A stretch of 64,000 nucleotides of DNA from contig CALBZA010000084.1 of assembly GCA_937890005.1 (NCBI GenBank), forward strand, positions 1 through 64,000, written 5' to 3'. This DNA comes from an uncultured Verrucomicrobia subdivision 3 bacterium (GTDB lineage: Bacteria; Verrucomicrobiota; Verrucomicrobiia; Limisphaerales; DASXHY01). The first letter of the stretch is position 1, and each line of letters starts with the position of its first letter. Of this stretch, positions 8,674 through 16,196 are shown piece by piece. The notes under the pieces are model-generated. The model was not told the origin of the DNA. It saw nothing but the letters and a program-made list of their open reading frames with translations, and did not search any database. A program made the translations under genes and the position numbers.

Positions 8674-10527
8674 ATGGACAAGAACCTCAGTGGAATGGGC
8701 GAGAGATTCGGACGCGCCCTGGCCGATCTTACAGAGCTTCGCCAGTTTCCCGGCACGCCCAAGGAATTTTGGCCGCGCTTTCTGACCGCGGTTTCACAGC
8801 TTGCGTGTGCTGATTCGATGGTGCTCCTGCTCGGTAACCCGGGAAAGACGCCGCGTTGGTCGAAGCTGGGTGAGTGGACAGCCAATGCGTCGCCGTCCAA
8901 AAGGCGAACCGTTTTCAACTCGCAATTGGAAACATTGGCGGATCGATGCCTCGCGAACGGACAGCTGGTTGAGGAATTTGACGAGGATGCCGGAAGGTTT
9001 GTGGTGGGCATCCGGCTGAAGCTGGCGCGTGCGGAAGACGAAGTGATCCTGGTAGGACAGCTTCTGGATTTCACCGAATCGGCCGCCCGCGAGTCGTTGC
9101 TGCGGCTTGGCCTCGCTGCCGACACGCCGGCGCTTTATCAGCTGAACCTTGCCGGACGTCAAGCGAGGAATGATGTCGAAAAGTTTGCGACGGTTCTGGA
9201 TCTGCTCGTTCCCGTGAACGAAGCAACCCGTTTTCATCCCGCGTCGCTTGCGTTGTGCAATGGCATCGCGACGCGGTTTCGATGTGAGCGAGTGAGTCTC
9301 GGCTGGGTTGAGGGCGGTTATGTTCGGCTCCGTGCGATGAGCCGCACCGAACGCTTCGACCGCCAGATGTCCGCAGCACAAAAGCTCGAAGCGGCAATGG
9401 AGGAATGCGTCGATCAGGACGAGGAGATTCTCTGGCCGGTTCCGACCGGGCTGAACGTTGTGGCGCAGGATCACGAGCGCTTTGCCGGTGATCAGAAGGT
9501 TGCGAACCTTTGCTCCGTTCCATTGCGTGTGGATGGAAATGTGGTGGCGGTTCTCACATGTGAACGGCAGGAGTCGGCGTTCACCACGGTTGAGCTGCAG
9601 CAACTGCGGCTCATCGCGGATCAATCGCCGCGCCGGTTGAGTGAATTGAAGCGACTGGATCGCTGGTTTGGTGCTCGCTGGATGGCATCGACGAAGGAAT
9701 ACTTCGCCGGCTGGCTGGGCCCGGAGCACACGTGGAGCAAGGTCGCTGCGATCGGTTGTGTCGTGCTGGTTGCCGCGCTGTTCCTCGTGCGGGTGAATTA
9801 TCGGGTGGAGGGAAATTTCATTCTCCGAAGCGACGAGGCGGAATATCTGACCGCGCCGTTCGACGGTTACATCGAACGCGTGTCGGTGCGTCCGGGTGAT
9901 CATGTCGTGAAGGGTGGAGAGCTGCTGGCGTTGGATCGGAGCGAATTGTTGCTGGAGGAATCGGCGGCACTCGCGGATCTGACGCGGTATCAGCGCGAGT
10001 CTGAGAAAGCCCGCGCCGCGCGAAATCTGGCGGAGATGCGCATTGCCGATTCATTGGCGCAACAGGCACAGGCGCGACTGGACCTCGTGCGCTACCGATT
10101 GTCGAACGCGGTCATCCGGGCCGCTTTTGACGGTGTGGTGGTCGAAGGCGATTTGCGGGAACGAATCGCCGCTCCGGTCAAACAAGGCGATGCACTCTAC
10201 AAGGTGGCGCGGATCGACACACTGTTCGCGGAAGCGGAAGTGCCCGAGCGCGACATTCAGGAATTGCTGGGGAAGACGAAAGGGGAGATTGCCTTCGTAA
10301 CGCAGCCCAAAAAGAAGTTTCCCGTCGCCATCGAAGTGCTGCATCCGGCGGCAGTGACGAAAAAGGAGGGAAACGTTTTTCTCGTGCGATTGAAGCTGGA
10401 CGGAGTTGAGCCGTGGTGGCGTCCGGGGATGACCGGCTTGTGCAAGCTGTCGGTTGAGAAGCGAACGTTGTTCTGGATTCTGACGCATCGCACCGCGGAC
10501 TTCCTGCGCATGAAGCTTTGGTGGTAA
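8674..10527 (+). CDS. GAF-like sensor domain fused to a membrane-anchored HlyD-type adaptor
   Basis: The product is a 617-residue fusion. Residues 1-345 are soluble, with a GAF-like region at about 165-315 (VNEATRFHPASLALCNGIATRF, then NLCSVPLRVDGNVVAVLTCER). One membrane segment follows (IGCVVLVAALFLVRV, about 357-374). A HlyD-type adaptor comes next, with the lipoyl half EYLTAPFDGYIERVSVRPGDHVVKGGELL, a coil at about 425-475, the second half NAVIRAAFDGVVVEGDL and a beta-barrel. The topology implies a cytoplasmic GAF-like domain and a periplasmic adaptor, so the adaptor could be gated by a cytosolic ligand or partner (inference). The C-terminus continues past the barrel with LFWILTHRTADFLRMKLWW, which could touch the membrane. 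No sensor ligand is evident. Confidence 0.8.
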   Translation: MDKNLSGMGERFGRALADLTELRQFPGTPKEFWPRFLTAVSQLACADSMVLLLGNPGKTPRWSKLGEWTANASPSKRRTVFNSQLETLADRCLANGQLVEEFDEDAGRFVVGIRLKLARAEDEVILVGQLLDFTESAARESLLRLGLAADTPALYQLNLAGRQARNDVEKFATVLDLLVPVNEATRFHPASLALCNGIATRFRCERVSLGWVEGGYVRLRAMSRTERFDRQMSAAQKLEAAMEECVDQDEEILWPVPTGLNVVAQDHERFAGDQKVANLCSVPLRVDGNVVAVLTCERQESAFTTVELQQLRLIADQSPRRLSELKRLDRWFGARWMASTKEYFAGWLGPEHTWSKVAAIGCVVLVAALFLVRVNYRVEGNFILRSDEAEYLTAPFDGYIERVSVRPGDHVVKGGELLALDRSELLLEESAALADLTRYQRESEKARAARNLAEMRIADSLAQQAQARLDLVRYRLSNAVIRAAFDGVVVEGDLRERIAAPVKQGDALYKVARIDTLFAEAEVPERDIQELLGKTKGEIAFVTQPKKKFPVAIEVLHPAAVTKKEGNVFLVRLKLDGVEPWWRPGMTGLCKLSVEKRTLFWILTHRTADFLRMKLWW

Positions 10528-10551
10528 CCGGGAAACGAGCATCCACGAGCC

Positions 10552-12699
10552 ATGTCCAAAACGTTTTCCGAATCCTGGTATCGCGTCGCCAACGAGCGGA
10601 TCAGTCTCCGTCCCGGCGTGCGCGTGCGCAGGCAGAATTTCCGTGGGGAACGATGGATCGTTCTGGAGAATCCGTTCAGCAACGAATTCTTCCGCCTGCG
10701 TCCCGCTGCGTATGAATTCGTGTCGCGGCTCCGTTCGGATCGCACGGTGGAAGCCGCATGGCGGGCGTGTGTGGAAAAATTTCCGGATGAAGCGCCGAGC
10801 CAGGAGGCGGTGATTCAGCTTCTGGCGCAGCTGTATTACGCGAACCTGTTACAATACGAGCTTGCTGCGGACAGCGCGCAACTGTTTCAGCGTTTCAAAA
10901 AGCGTCGTCAGCGGGAGCGCGGCTTCCGGCTTCTGAACATCATGTTCATGCGGTTTCCGCTGTTCGATCCCGACCGGCTTCTTGTCTCCGCGATGCCGTT
11001 CATCAAATGGGTCGTCAGTCCGGCCGGAGCGTTGCTGTGGCTGATCGTGGTTGGGTTTGGATTGAAGGTGGTTGCGGACAACTTCGACGCGATTCGCGTG
11101 GAGGGGCAGGATGTTCTTTCGCCCGGCAACCTGCTGCTTCTCTACGCGGGAATGGTGTTCGTGAAGACGTTGCATGAGTTCGGGCATGCGGCGGTGTGCC
11201 GAAGGTTCGGTGGCGAAGTGCATGTGATGGGCGTGATGCTGATGATTTTCACGCCTATGCCTTACGTGGACGCAACCTCGAGCTGGGGTTTTCGGGAACG
11301 ATGGAAGCGCATTCTCGTCGGCGGGGCTGGAATGATTGTCGAAGTGTTCGTTGCGGCGATTGCGGCATTTGTCTGGGCGAACACCGGTCCCGGAGTTCTG
11401 CACAATCTTTCCTACAACATCATGTTCGTGGCGTCGGTTTCCACGCTGATTTTCAATCTGAATCCTCTGTTGCGCTTCGACGGTTACTACATCCTCTCCG
11501 ACATTCTCGAGATTCCAAACCTGAACCAGCGTGCGATGGGGCAGCTCCGGCACGTTGCCGAGAGCAGGCTCTTTGGTGTCAAAGTTTCCGAGTCGCCCGC
11601 ACGCAATTCGCGTGAAGCGGCATGGTATGCGTCCTATGGCGTCGCGAGTGGCATCTATCGGGTGATCGTTTTCAGCGGGATCCTGCTCGCCGTTGCCGAT
11701 CGCTTTCTGATTTTGGGCATCGTGATGGCGCTGATCTGCGTGATCTCGTGGGTGACGGTTCCATTGTTTCGGTTTGCGAAATATCTCGCCTCCAGTCCGA
11801 GGCTGGAAAGGGTGCGACCGCGAGCGGTGGCCGTCGCCCTGGGAGGAATTGCAACAATCATCCTGCTGCTCGCGGTCGTTCCATTTCCTCGTGGAGTGCG
11901 CGCGCCGGGCATCGTGGAGGCGGCCGAACGAACGCATGTGGCGACTGAAACCGCCGGCGAAGTAAAATCTGTTCTCACGAAATCCGGAACCGAAGTGCAG
12001 GCGGGGCAACCGTTGCTGAAGCTTGTAAATCACGAACTGGAACTCGAGCTGGCGCATGCGAAGGCCAGGCTGGCAGAAATCGATGCGCGCCTGTTGAAGG
12101 CGATGAATGAAGGTTCGGCAGACGTGAAACCATTGTCGGAGCTGAAGCAATCGGTGAGCGTTCGAATCGCCAAACTGCAGGATGACATGGACCGGCTGAC
12201 AGTGCGTGCGCGCCATGCCGGAATCTGGGTTGCCCCGGAGCTGGAAACATTCGTCGGCCGATGGATTCCGCGCGGCTACAGCGTCGGTCTGCTGGTGAAT
12301 CCGGCGTCATTCGAATTCGCCGCGACGGTGTTGCAGGAGGATGCAGACGCGTTGTTCGATCAACGGACACGGCGCGCGCAGGTGCGGCTTCACGGTGACG
12401 CGCATGTGCCGATCCAGATCAGCGAATGGAAGGTTGTTCCCGGTGGTCAGCGCACGTTGCCATCGCCGGCGCTCGGCTGGCGCGGTGGCGGAGATGTACC
12501 GGTTGGAACCGCAGAGGCCGAGGCGAACAAATCGGTCGAGCCTTTCTTCGAAGTGCTTGGAAAGCTGGAGCCGCGCGGAGAAATCAGTCTGCTCGATGGT
12601 CGATCGGGAAAAATCCGGTTCGAATTGGAACCAGAGCCGCTCCTTCCGCGTTGGTTGAGACGATTGTTCCAGTTGTTCCAGAAGCGGTATCAGATCTGA
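10552..12699 (+). CDS. PqqD-like / M50 site-2 metalloprotease / HlyD-type fusion protein
   Basis: The product is 715 residues. Residues about 15-105 look like a PqqD-type winged-helix peptide-binding domain (RISLRPGVRVRRQNFRGERW, then EFFRLRPAAYEFVSRL). A multi-pass M50 domain follows with the zinc motif HEFGH at 208-212 and the downstream NPLLRFDGYY at 304-313, which supplies the third ligand Asp. After the last membrane segment (VALGGIATIILLLAVVPFP) there is a lipoyl/coil adaptor part starting VRAPGIVEAAERTHVATETAGEV. The same architecture is seen in YydH-like and efflux-associated M50 proteins, where cleavage or handling of an exported peptide is suspected. No radical-SAM or precursor-peptide gene is seen nearby. 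It lies 24 nt after the GAF adaptor and 3 nt before the SecA-like gene. Confidence 0.85.
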   Translation: MSKTFSESWYRVANERISLRPGVRVRRQNFRGERWIVLENPFSNEFFRLRPAAYEFVSRLRSDRTVEAAWRACVEKFPDEAPSQEAVIQLLAQLYYANLLQYELAADSAQLFQRFKKRRQRERGFRLLNIMFMRFPLFDPDRLLVSAMPFIKWVVSPAGALLWLIVVGFGLKVVADNFDAIRVEGQDVLSPGNLLLLYAGMVFVKTLHEFGHAAVCRRFGGEVHVMGVMLMIFTPMPYVDATSSWGFRERWKRILVGGAGMIVEVFVAAIAAFVWANTGPGVLHNLSYNIMFVASVSTLIFNLNPLLRFDGYYILSDILEIPNLNQRAMGQLRHVAESRLFGVKVSESPARNSREAAWYASYGVASGIYRVIVFSGILLAVADRFLILGIVMALICVISWVTVPLFRFAKYLASSPRLERVRPRAVAVALGGIATIILLLAVVPFPRGVRAPGIVEAAERTHVATETAGEVKSVLTKSGTEVQAGQPLLKLVNHELELELAHAKARLAEIDARLLKAMNEGSADVKPLSELKQSVSVRIAKLQDDMDRLTVRARHAGIWVAPELETFVGRWIPRGYSVGLLVNPASFEFAATVLQEDADALFDQRTRRAQVRLHGDAHVPIQISEWKVVPGGQRTLPSPALGWRGGGDVPVGTAEAEANKSVEPFFEVLGKLEPRGEISLLDGRSGKIRFELEPEPLLPRWLRRLFQLFQKRYQI

Positions 12700-12702
12700 C
12701 GC

Positions 12703-14676
12703 ATGACGACGCCTTCACAGGAATATCGTCGGGTGTCACAACGCCTGGTTTCGCCTCCACTCGTTGGTCTGGATGCTGGGGTCAATTCGCTGATCGGGAT
12801 ATGTCGGCGACGAAGCAGCATTGTTGAGTCGTTCAAAGGCGAGGCCGCTGCGATCGATGCGATGGCGCCGGAGTTTCTGGAACTGTCCGACTATCAGCTC
12901 CAGGAACGGTTGCTCGACTTGAGGAAGGTTTTTCATCGCGGTGCTCGAAAAGGGGAAGCGGTTGTTCAAACCGCACTGGCAGCGATCCGTGAAGCGGCCG
13001 ATCGGCAGCTGGGGATGCGTCCGTTTCAGGTGCAACTGATGGGAGCACTGGCGCTTCATCGCGGTTTTCTGGCGGAGATGGCGACGGGCGAGGGAAAGAC
13101 TCTCACCGCGGCCCTGGCTGCCATTCTATGGGGATGGACCAAGCGGCCGTGTCACGTGGTGACAGTGAATGATTACCTCGTGGTTCGCGATACAGAACGA
13201 CTCACATCGCTTTATCACTTTTGCGGCGTGCGGGTGGGATGCGTCATTGCCGAAATGGATGAGGCGCAGCGGCGGAAGAATTACGAATGCGATGTGACGT
13301 ATGTCACTGGGAAGGAGTTGCTCTCGGATTTTCTGAGAGATCGATTGCGATTGGGGAAGGTGACGCATCCAGGGCGGCGGCTCATCCGGCAGATGCTTTC
13401 CGGTTCGGGGAACCAACAGGGAACGGTTTTGCGCGGTTTGCATTCGGCGATTGTTGATGAAGCCGACAGCGTGCTGATCGATGAAGCGGTGACGCCGCTG
13501 ATCATTTCGGCTCCGCGTCCGAATGCTCCATTGAAGGAGGCGACGGTCATGGCGCGCGATTTGATTCAAAGTTTTCAGCCTGGTGAAGATTATGTGATCG
13601 ATGCGCGGCACCGGGAAATTGAACTGACAGCGGCCGGGGCTGAGAAGTTGATCCAGAAATCGCGTGAGCTTCCGGGATTCTGGCAGGGGCCGGATCGGCG
13701 GCTTGAACTGGCGATTCAGGCGTTGGTGGCCCGGGAGTTTTATCAGCGTGGCCGCCAATATGTCGTTGAGAACGGGAAGCTGGTGATTGTGGATGAATTT
13801 ACGGGACGCCCGATGCCGCAGCGGTTCTGGAGAGAAGGGATGCATCAGGCGATTGAAGCAAAGGAAGGTTTGGAAATTTCGGATCCTGCTGAAACCGTGG
13901 CGAAGCTCAGCTTCCAGAGATTTTTCCGCCTGTTCACCCGGATTTCGGGCATGACTGGAACTGCAAGTGAGGCGGCGGGCGAATTCTGGCAGGTCTATGG
14001 CCTGCCCGTGATGAAGATTCCAACAAACAGACCGTGCATTCGCGAACAATGGCCGGACAGGTTTTTCGTTTCGGAAGAGGACAAGTGGGCAGCCATTGTG
14101 TGTGAGGTGGAACGGATTCATGCGACGGGCCGTCCGGTTCTTGTGGGAACGCGCAGTGTGTCGGCCAGTGAAAGGCTGTTTCAGGCGCTCACAGAACGAG
14201 GATTGGAGCCTCGCCTGCTGAACGCCACTCGTCTGAAAGAAGAAGCTGAAATCATCGCTCTGGCGGGAGAACGAGGACGGGTCACAATTGCCACGAACAT
14301 GGCGGGTCGCGGAACCGACATCCGGCTCGGAAACGGAGTGGCTGCGTTGGGTGGATTGCATGTGATCGCAACAGAGCGGCACGAGTCGGGGCGTGTGGAT
14401 CGGCAGCTTTTCGGTCGGTCGGGGCGTCAGGGGGATCCCGGCAGTGCTCAGGCGTTCATCAGTCTCGAGGACGAACTTTTTCGCCGCTATCTGCCGCAGT
14501 CATTCAGGAAGTCCGCGGTTTCCCTGTCGAAGTCGAAACATTTCGACCGGCCTGTGGGGCGTCGGGCGATTTACGCGGCGCAACGACGGGCGGAGAAGGC
14601 TGCAGAACGAACCAGGAAATCCATTCTTCGGGCTGATCTCTGGCAGGAGGAATCTCTTTCTTTTGCAGGCGGATGA
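12703..14676 (+). CDS. Short accessory SecA-like ATPase
   Basis: The product is 657 residues against about 850-950 for housekeeping SecA. SecA motifs are clear: Walker A MATGEGKT (126-133), the VDEADSVLIDEAVTPLIIS block (251-269), which has DEAD instead of the usual DEVD, and the preprotein-cross-linking region ending in VENGKLVIVDEFTGRPM (355-371). Motif VI-type sequences TNMAGRGTDI (531-540) and GRSGRQGDPGSAQAF (571-585) are also present. The protein stops about 70 residues after the second nucleotide-binding domain. It therefore lacks most of the helical scaffold, the two-helix finger, the helical wing and the zinc-binding tail. It is unlikely to be the cell's main SecA and probably drives or gates the export system encoded by the four genes before it. 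Translation is likely coupled (3-nt gap). Confidence 0.88.
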   Translation: MTTPSQEYRRVSQRLVSPPLVGLDAGVNSLIGICRRRSSIVESFKGEAAAIDAMAPEFLELSDYQLQERLLDLRKVFHRGARKGEAVVQTALAAIREAADRQLGMRPFQVQLMGALALHRGFLAEMATGEGKTLTAALAAILWGWTKRPCHVVTVNDYLVVRDTERLTSLYHFCGVRVGCVIAEMDEAQRRKNYECDVTYVTGKELLSDFLRDRLRLGKVTHPGRRLIRQMLSGSGNQQGTVLRGLHSAIVDEADSVLIDEAVTPLIISAPRPNAPLKEATVMARDLIQSFQPGEDYVIDARHREIELTAAGAEKLIQKSRELPGFWQGPDRRLELAIQALVAREFYQRGRQYVVENGKLVIVDEFTGRPMPQRFWREGMHQAIEAKEGLEISDPAETVAKLSFQRFFRLFTRISGMTGTASEAAGEFWQVYGLPVMKIPTNRPCIREQWPDRFFVSEEDKWAAIVCEVERIHATGRPVLVGTRSVSASERLFQALTERGLEPRLLNATRLKEEAEIIALAGERGRVTIATNMAGRGTDIRLGNGVAALGGLHVIATERHESGRVDRQLFGRSGRQGDPGSAQAFISLEDELFRRYLPQSFRKSAVSLSKSKHFDRPVGRRAIYAAQRRAEKAAERTRKSILRADLWQEESLSFAGG

Positions 14677-14701
14677 TCCCGCGCGCACCGATTTGGAAAA
14701 C

Positions 14702-14730
14702 AAAAAAGCTGCGGTGGAAACCGCAGCTTT
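14702..14730 (-). terminator. Intrinsic terminator of the VPEP sorting-tail gene
   Basis: A perfect 11-bp stem AAAGCTGCGGT/ACCGCAGCTTT (14705-14715 and 14720-14730) has a GGAA loop. On the minus strand it is followed directly by a run of six T and then more T, so it ends transcription of the gene stopping at 14752. On the plus strand it lies 28 nt after the SecA-like gene but has no T-run there. Confidence 0.85.
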
Positions 14731-14751
14731 GAAATCGAGCACGGAGACGTC

Positions 14752-15333
14752 TTATTTCCGGCGATAGATCCGGTTCAAAAGCATCAGTCCGAAACCACCC
14801 GCGAGGAAGGCGATGCTGGAAGGTTCCGGAACGCTCGTGATATTGCCGAAGGTGAACACCGGGCCATTACCACCAGTATCGGTGATGCTCCAGGTTCCAG
14901 GCGTGGGATCAAAACCGGTGATGTAAGCAGTGCCCTGTCCCTGAATATTCAGAAAACCGGGACCCTGATAGCTGATCGAGACGGTGTTGATTTCGAAGGA
15001 GTAGGTGGTCGAATCCACCGTGAATGTCCACAGCGTATGCGGTGTAGCCGGCTGAACGTCGAAGGCAAACGGATTGAATGTTGCCAGTGTGCCGACGGGA
15101 ACCCCGGCATAACTGCCGGTCGGGGATCCGCCGACAACCGGAACATCAAAACCCGGGCCGGACGGGCCGAAGAACGACAGGAAGGCAGTCGCACTTGAAA
15201 TCGGGCCGTTCAAAGTTGTGCCGCCGGTGAACCCGATTTCACCGGTGATGTAGGTGGCCGCTGGAAGTTGCGCTGACGTGAGACCCAAACCGACGATCCC
15301 TAGCAGCCAAAATTTCAGGACTCGTTTCTTCAT
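14752..15333 (-). CDS. Small exported protein with PEP-CTERM-type sorting tail
   Basis: The product is 193 residues. A signal peptide (KFWLLGIVGLGLTSAQLPAA) precedes a Gly/Thr/Ser-rich beta-type domain. The tail has SVPEPSS, a hydrophobic stretch IAFLAGGFGLMLLN and a basic end RIYRRK. That tripartite C-terminus is the PEP-CTERM exosortase-type sorting signal; no exosortase gene is in the window. It is a paralogue of the next gene: both share ISGE/ITGE openings, a YAGVPVGT or YASVLGGT segment, FNPFAFDV or WSPFVFNP, and a GTWSITDTGG or GSWQLTVTGG strand before the tail. Confidence 0.82.
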   Translation of the reverse strand: MKKRVLKFWLLGIVGLGLTSAQLPAATYITGEIGFTGGTTLNGPISSATAFLSFFGPSGPGFDVPVVGGSPTGSYAGVPVGTLATFNPFAFDVQPATPHTLWTFTVDSTTYSFEINTVSISYQGPGFLNIQGQGTAYITGFDPTPGTWSITDTGGNGPVFTFGNITSVPEPSSIAFLAGGFGLMLLNRIYRRK

Positions 15334-15336
15334 AAA

Positions 15337-15363
15337 TTGGATTTGGATTTGGATTTGGATTGG
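15337..15363. repeat. ATTTGG hexanucleotide tract
   Basis: Four tandem ATTTGG-like units sit immediately upstream of the start codon of the VPEP gene, in the place of its ribosome-binding site. A slippage-prone tract here could change expression of that gene, which is an inference. Confidence 0.75.
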
Positions 15364-15424
15364 AGAGTCAGGCGTTTCTAGTTCCAGAAATGAAGCCAGT
15401 CAAGGCCTAATTATTCACAATCCA

Positions 15425-16009
15425 TTAAACCGACAGTTTTCGACGCAAAAACCAAAGGCCAGATAGGCTGGTCAAAAGCATCCCAGCAGCCATTCCGGTA
15501 TCCGGAACCGAACCTGCGGCGGAGGAATACGCGCCAAAAGCGAAATTCGCGGTTCCGCCCGTGACGGTGAGCTGCCAGGAGCCAGCCGTCGCCTCAAAGC
15601 CATCGATGTATGCCACGCCGTTTCCGACGATGTTGAGGAAGGTGTCATTCTGGGTGACTACTGAAACCGAGGTGGCGTTGAACCAGTAGTTCAGGCCATT
15701 GAAAGTGAAGCTCCAGAGCGGTGACACTGACGCGTCCGCAGGATTGAACACAAACGGGCTCCATGTGACCTCGGTTCCACCGAGAACGCTGGCATAATCA
15801 CCCGATGTTGAACCGCCTAGCACAGTTGGCTTGCCATTTGGGCCTGGCCCGGAATAGCTGATGATTTGGTCCGCTTCCCCAACGGGGCCGTCCAAAACGA
15901 CATGTCCTTGAAACTGCAGCTCGCCGGAAATAAAGGCGGCATTGACCTGCCAGGTCGCCACAAAAATTACAGCTGCTACAACAATTTTCCGTAAGTCCAT
16001 CTTTCTCAT
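15425..16009 (-). CDS. Small exported protein with VPDTG-type sorting tail
   Basis: The product is 194 residues. A signal peptide (KIVVAAVIFVATWQVNAAF) precedes a beta-rich domain homologous along its length to the neighbouring VPEP protein. The C-terminus has SVPDTG, a hydrophobic stretch MAAGMLLTSLSGLWFL and the basic end RRKLSV. This matches the VPDSG-CTERM sorting class described from Verrucomicrobia, with Thr in place of Ser. The start ATG has GGAG at good spacing. The role of either paralogue is unknown; surface or matrix location is the usual expectation for such tails. Confidence 0.82.
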   Translation of the reverse strand: MRKMDLRKIVVAAVIFVATWQVNAAFISGELQFQGHVVLDGPVGEADQIISYSGPGPNGKPTVLGGSTSGDYASVLGGTEVTWSPFVFNPADASVSPLWSFTFNGLNYWFNATSVSVVTQNDTFLNIVGNGVAYIDGFEATAGSWQLTVTGGTANFAFGAYSSAAGSVPDTGMAAGMLLTSLSGLWFLRRKLSV

Positions 16010-16196
16010 CGTTTACTCCATCTATTCTGAGTCCAACGGATCTGGAGCACTGAATGAGCCACGGATTATCAACAAATCATTGATATTCTTGCAATCCCCT
16101 TGGCCCTAAACGGTTGCGGATGGAAATATATCCATTTCCGTAATTTTGGAAGATTGCGGAACTGTCGGAATGTAAAAATCGCCGACGTTTTCCGCG

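Noticed and set aside
10849..12216. 455-codon open frame on the minus strand
   Set aside because: Antisense to the PqqD/M50/adaptor gene; His/Arg/Gln-rich translation without protein character.
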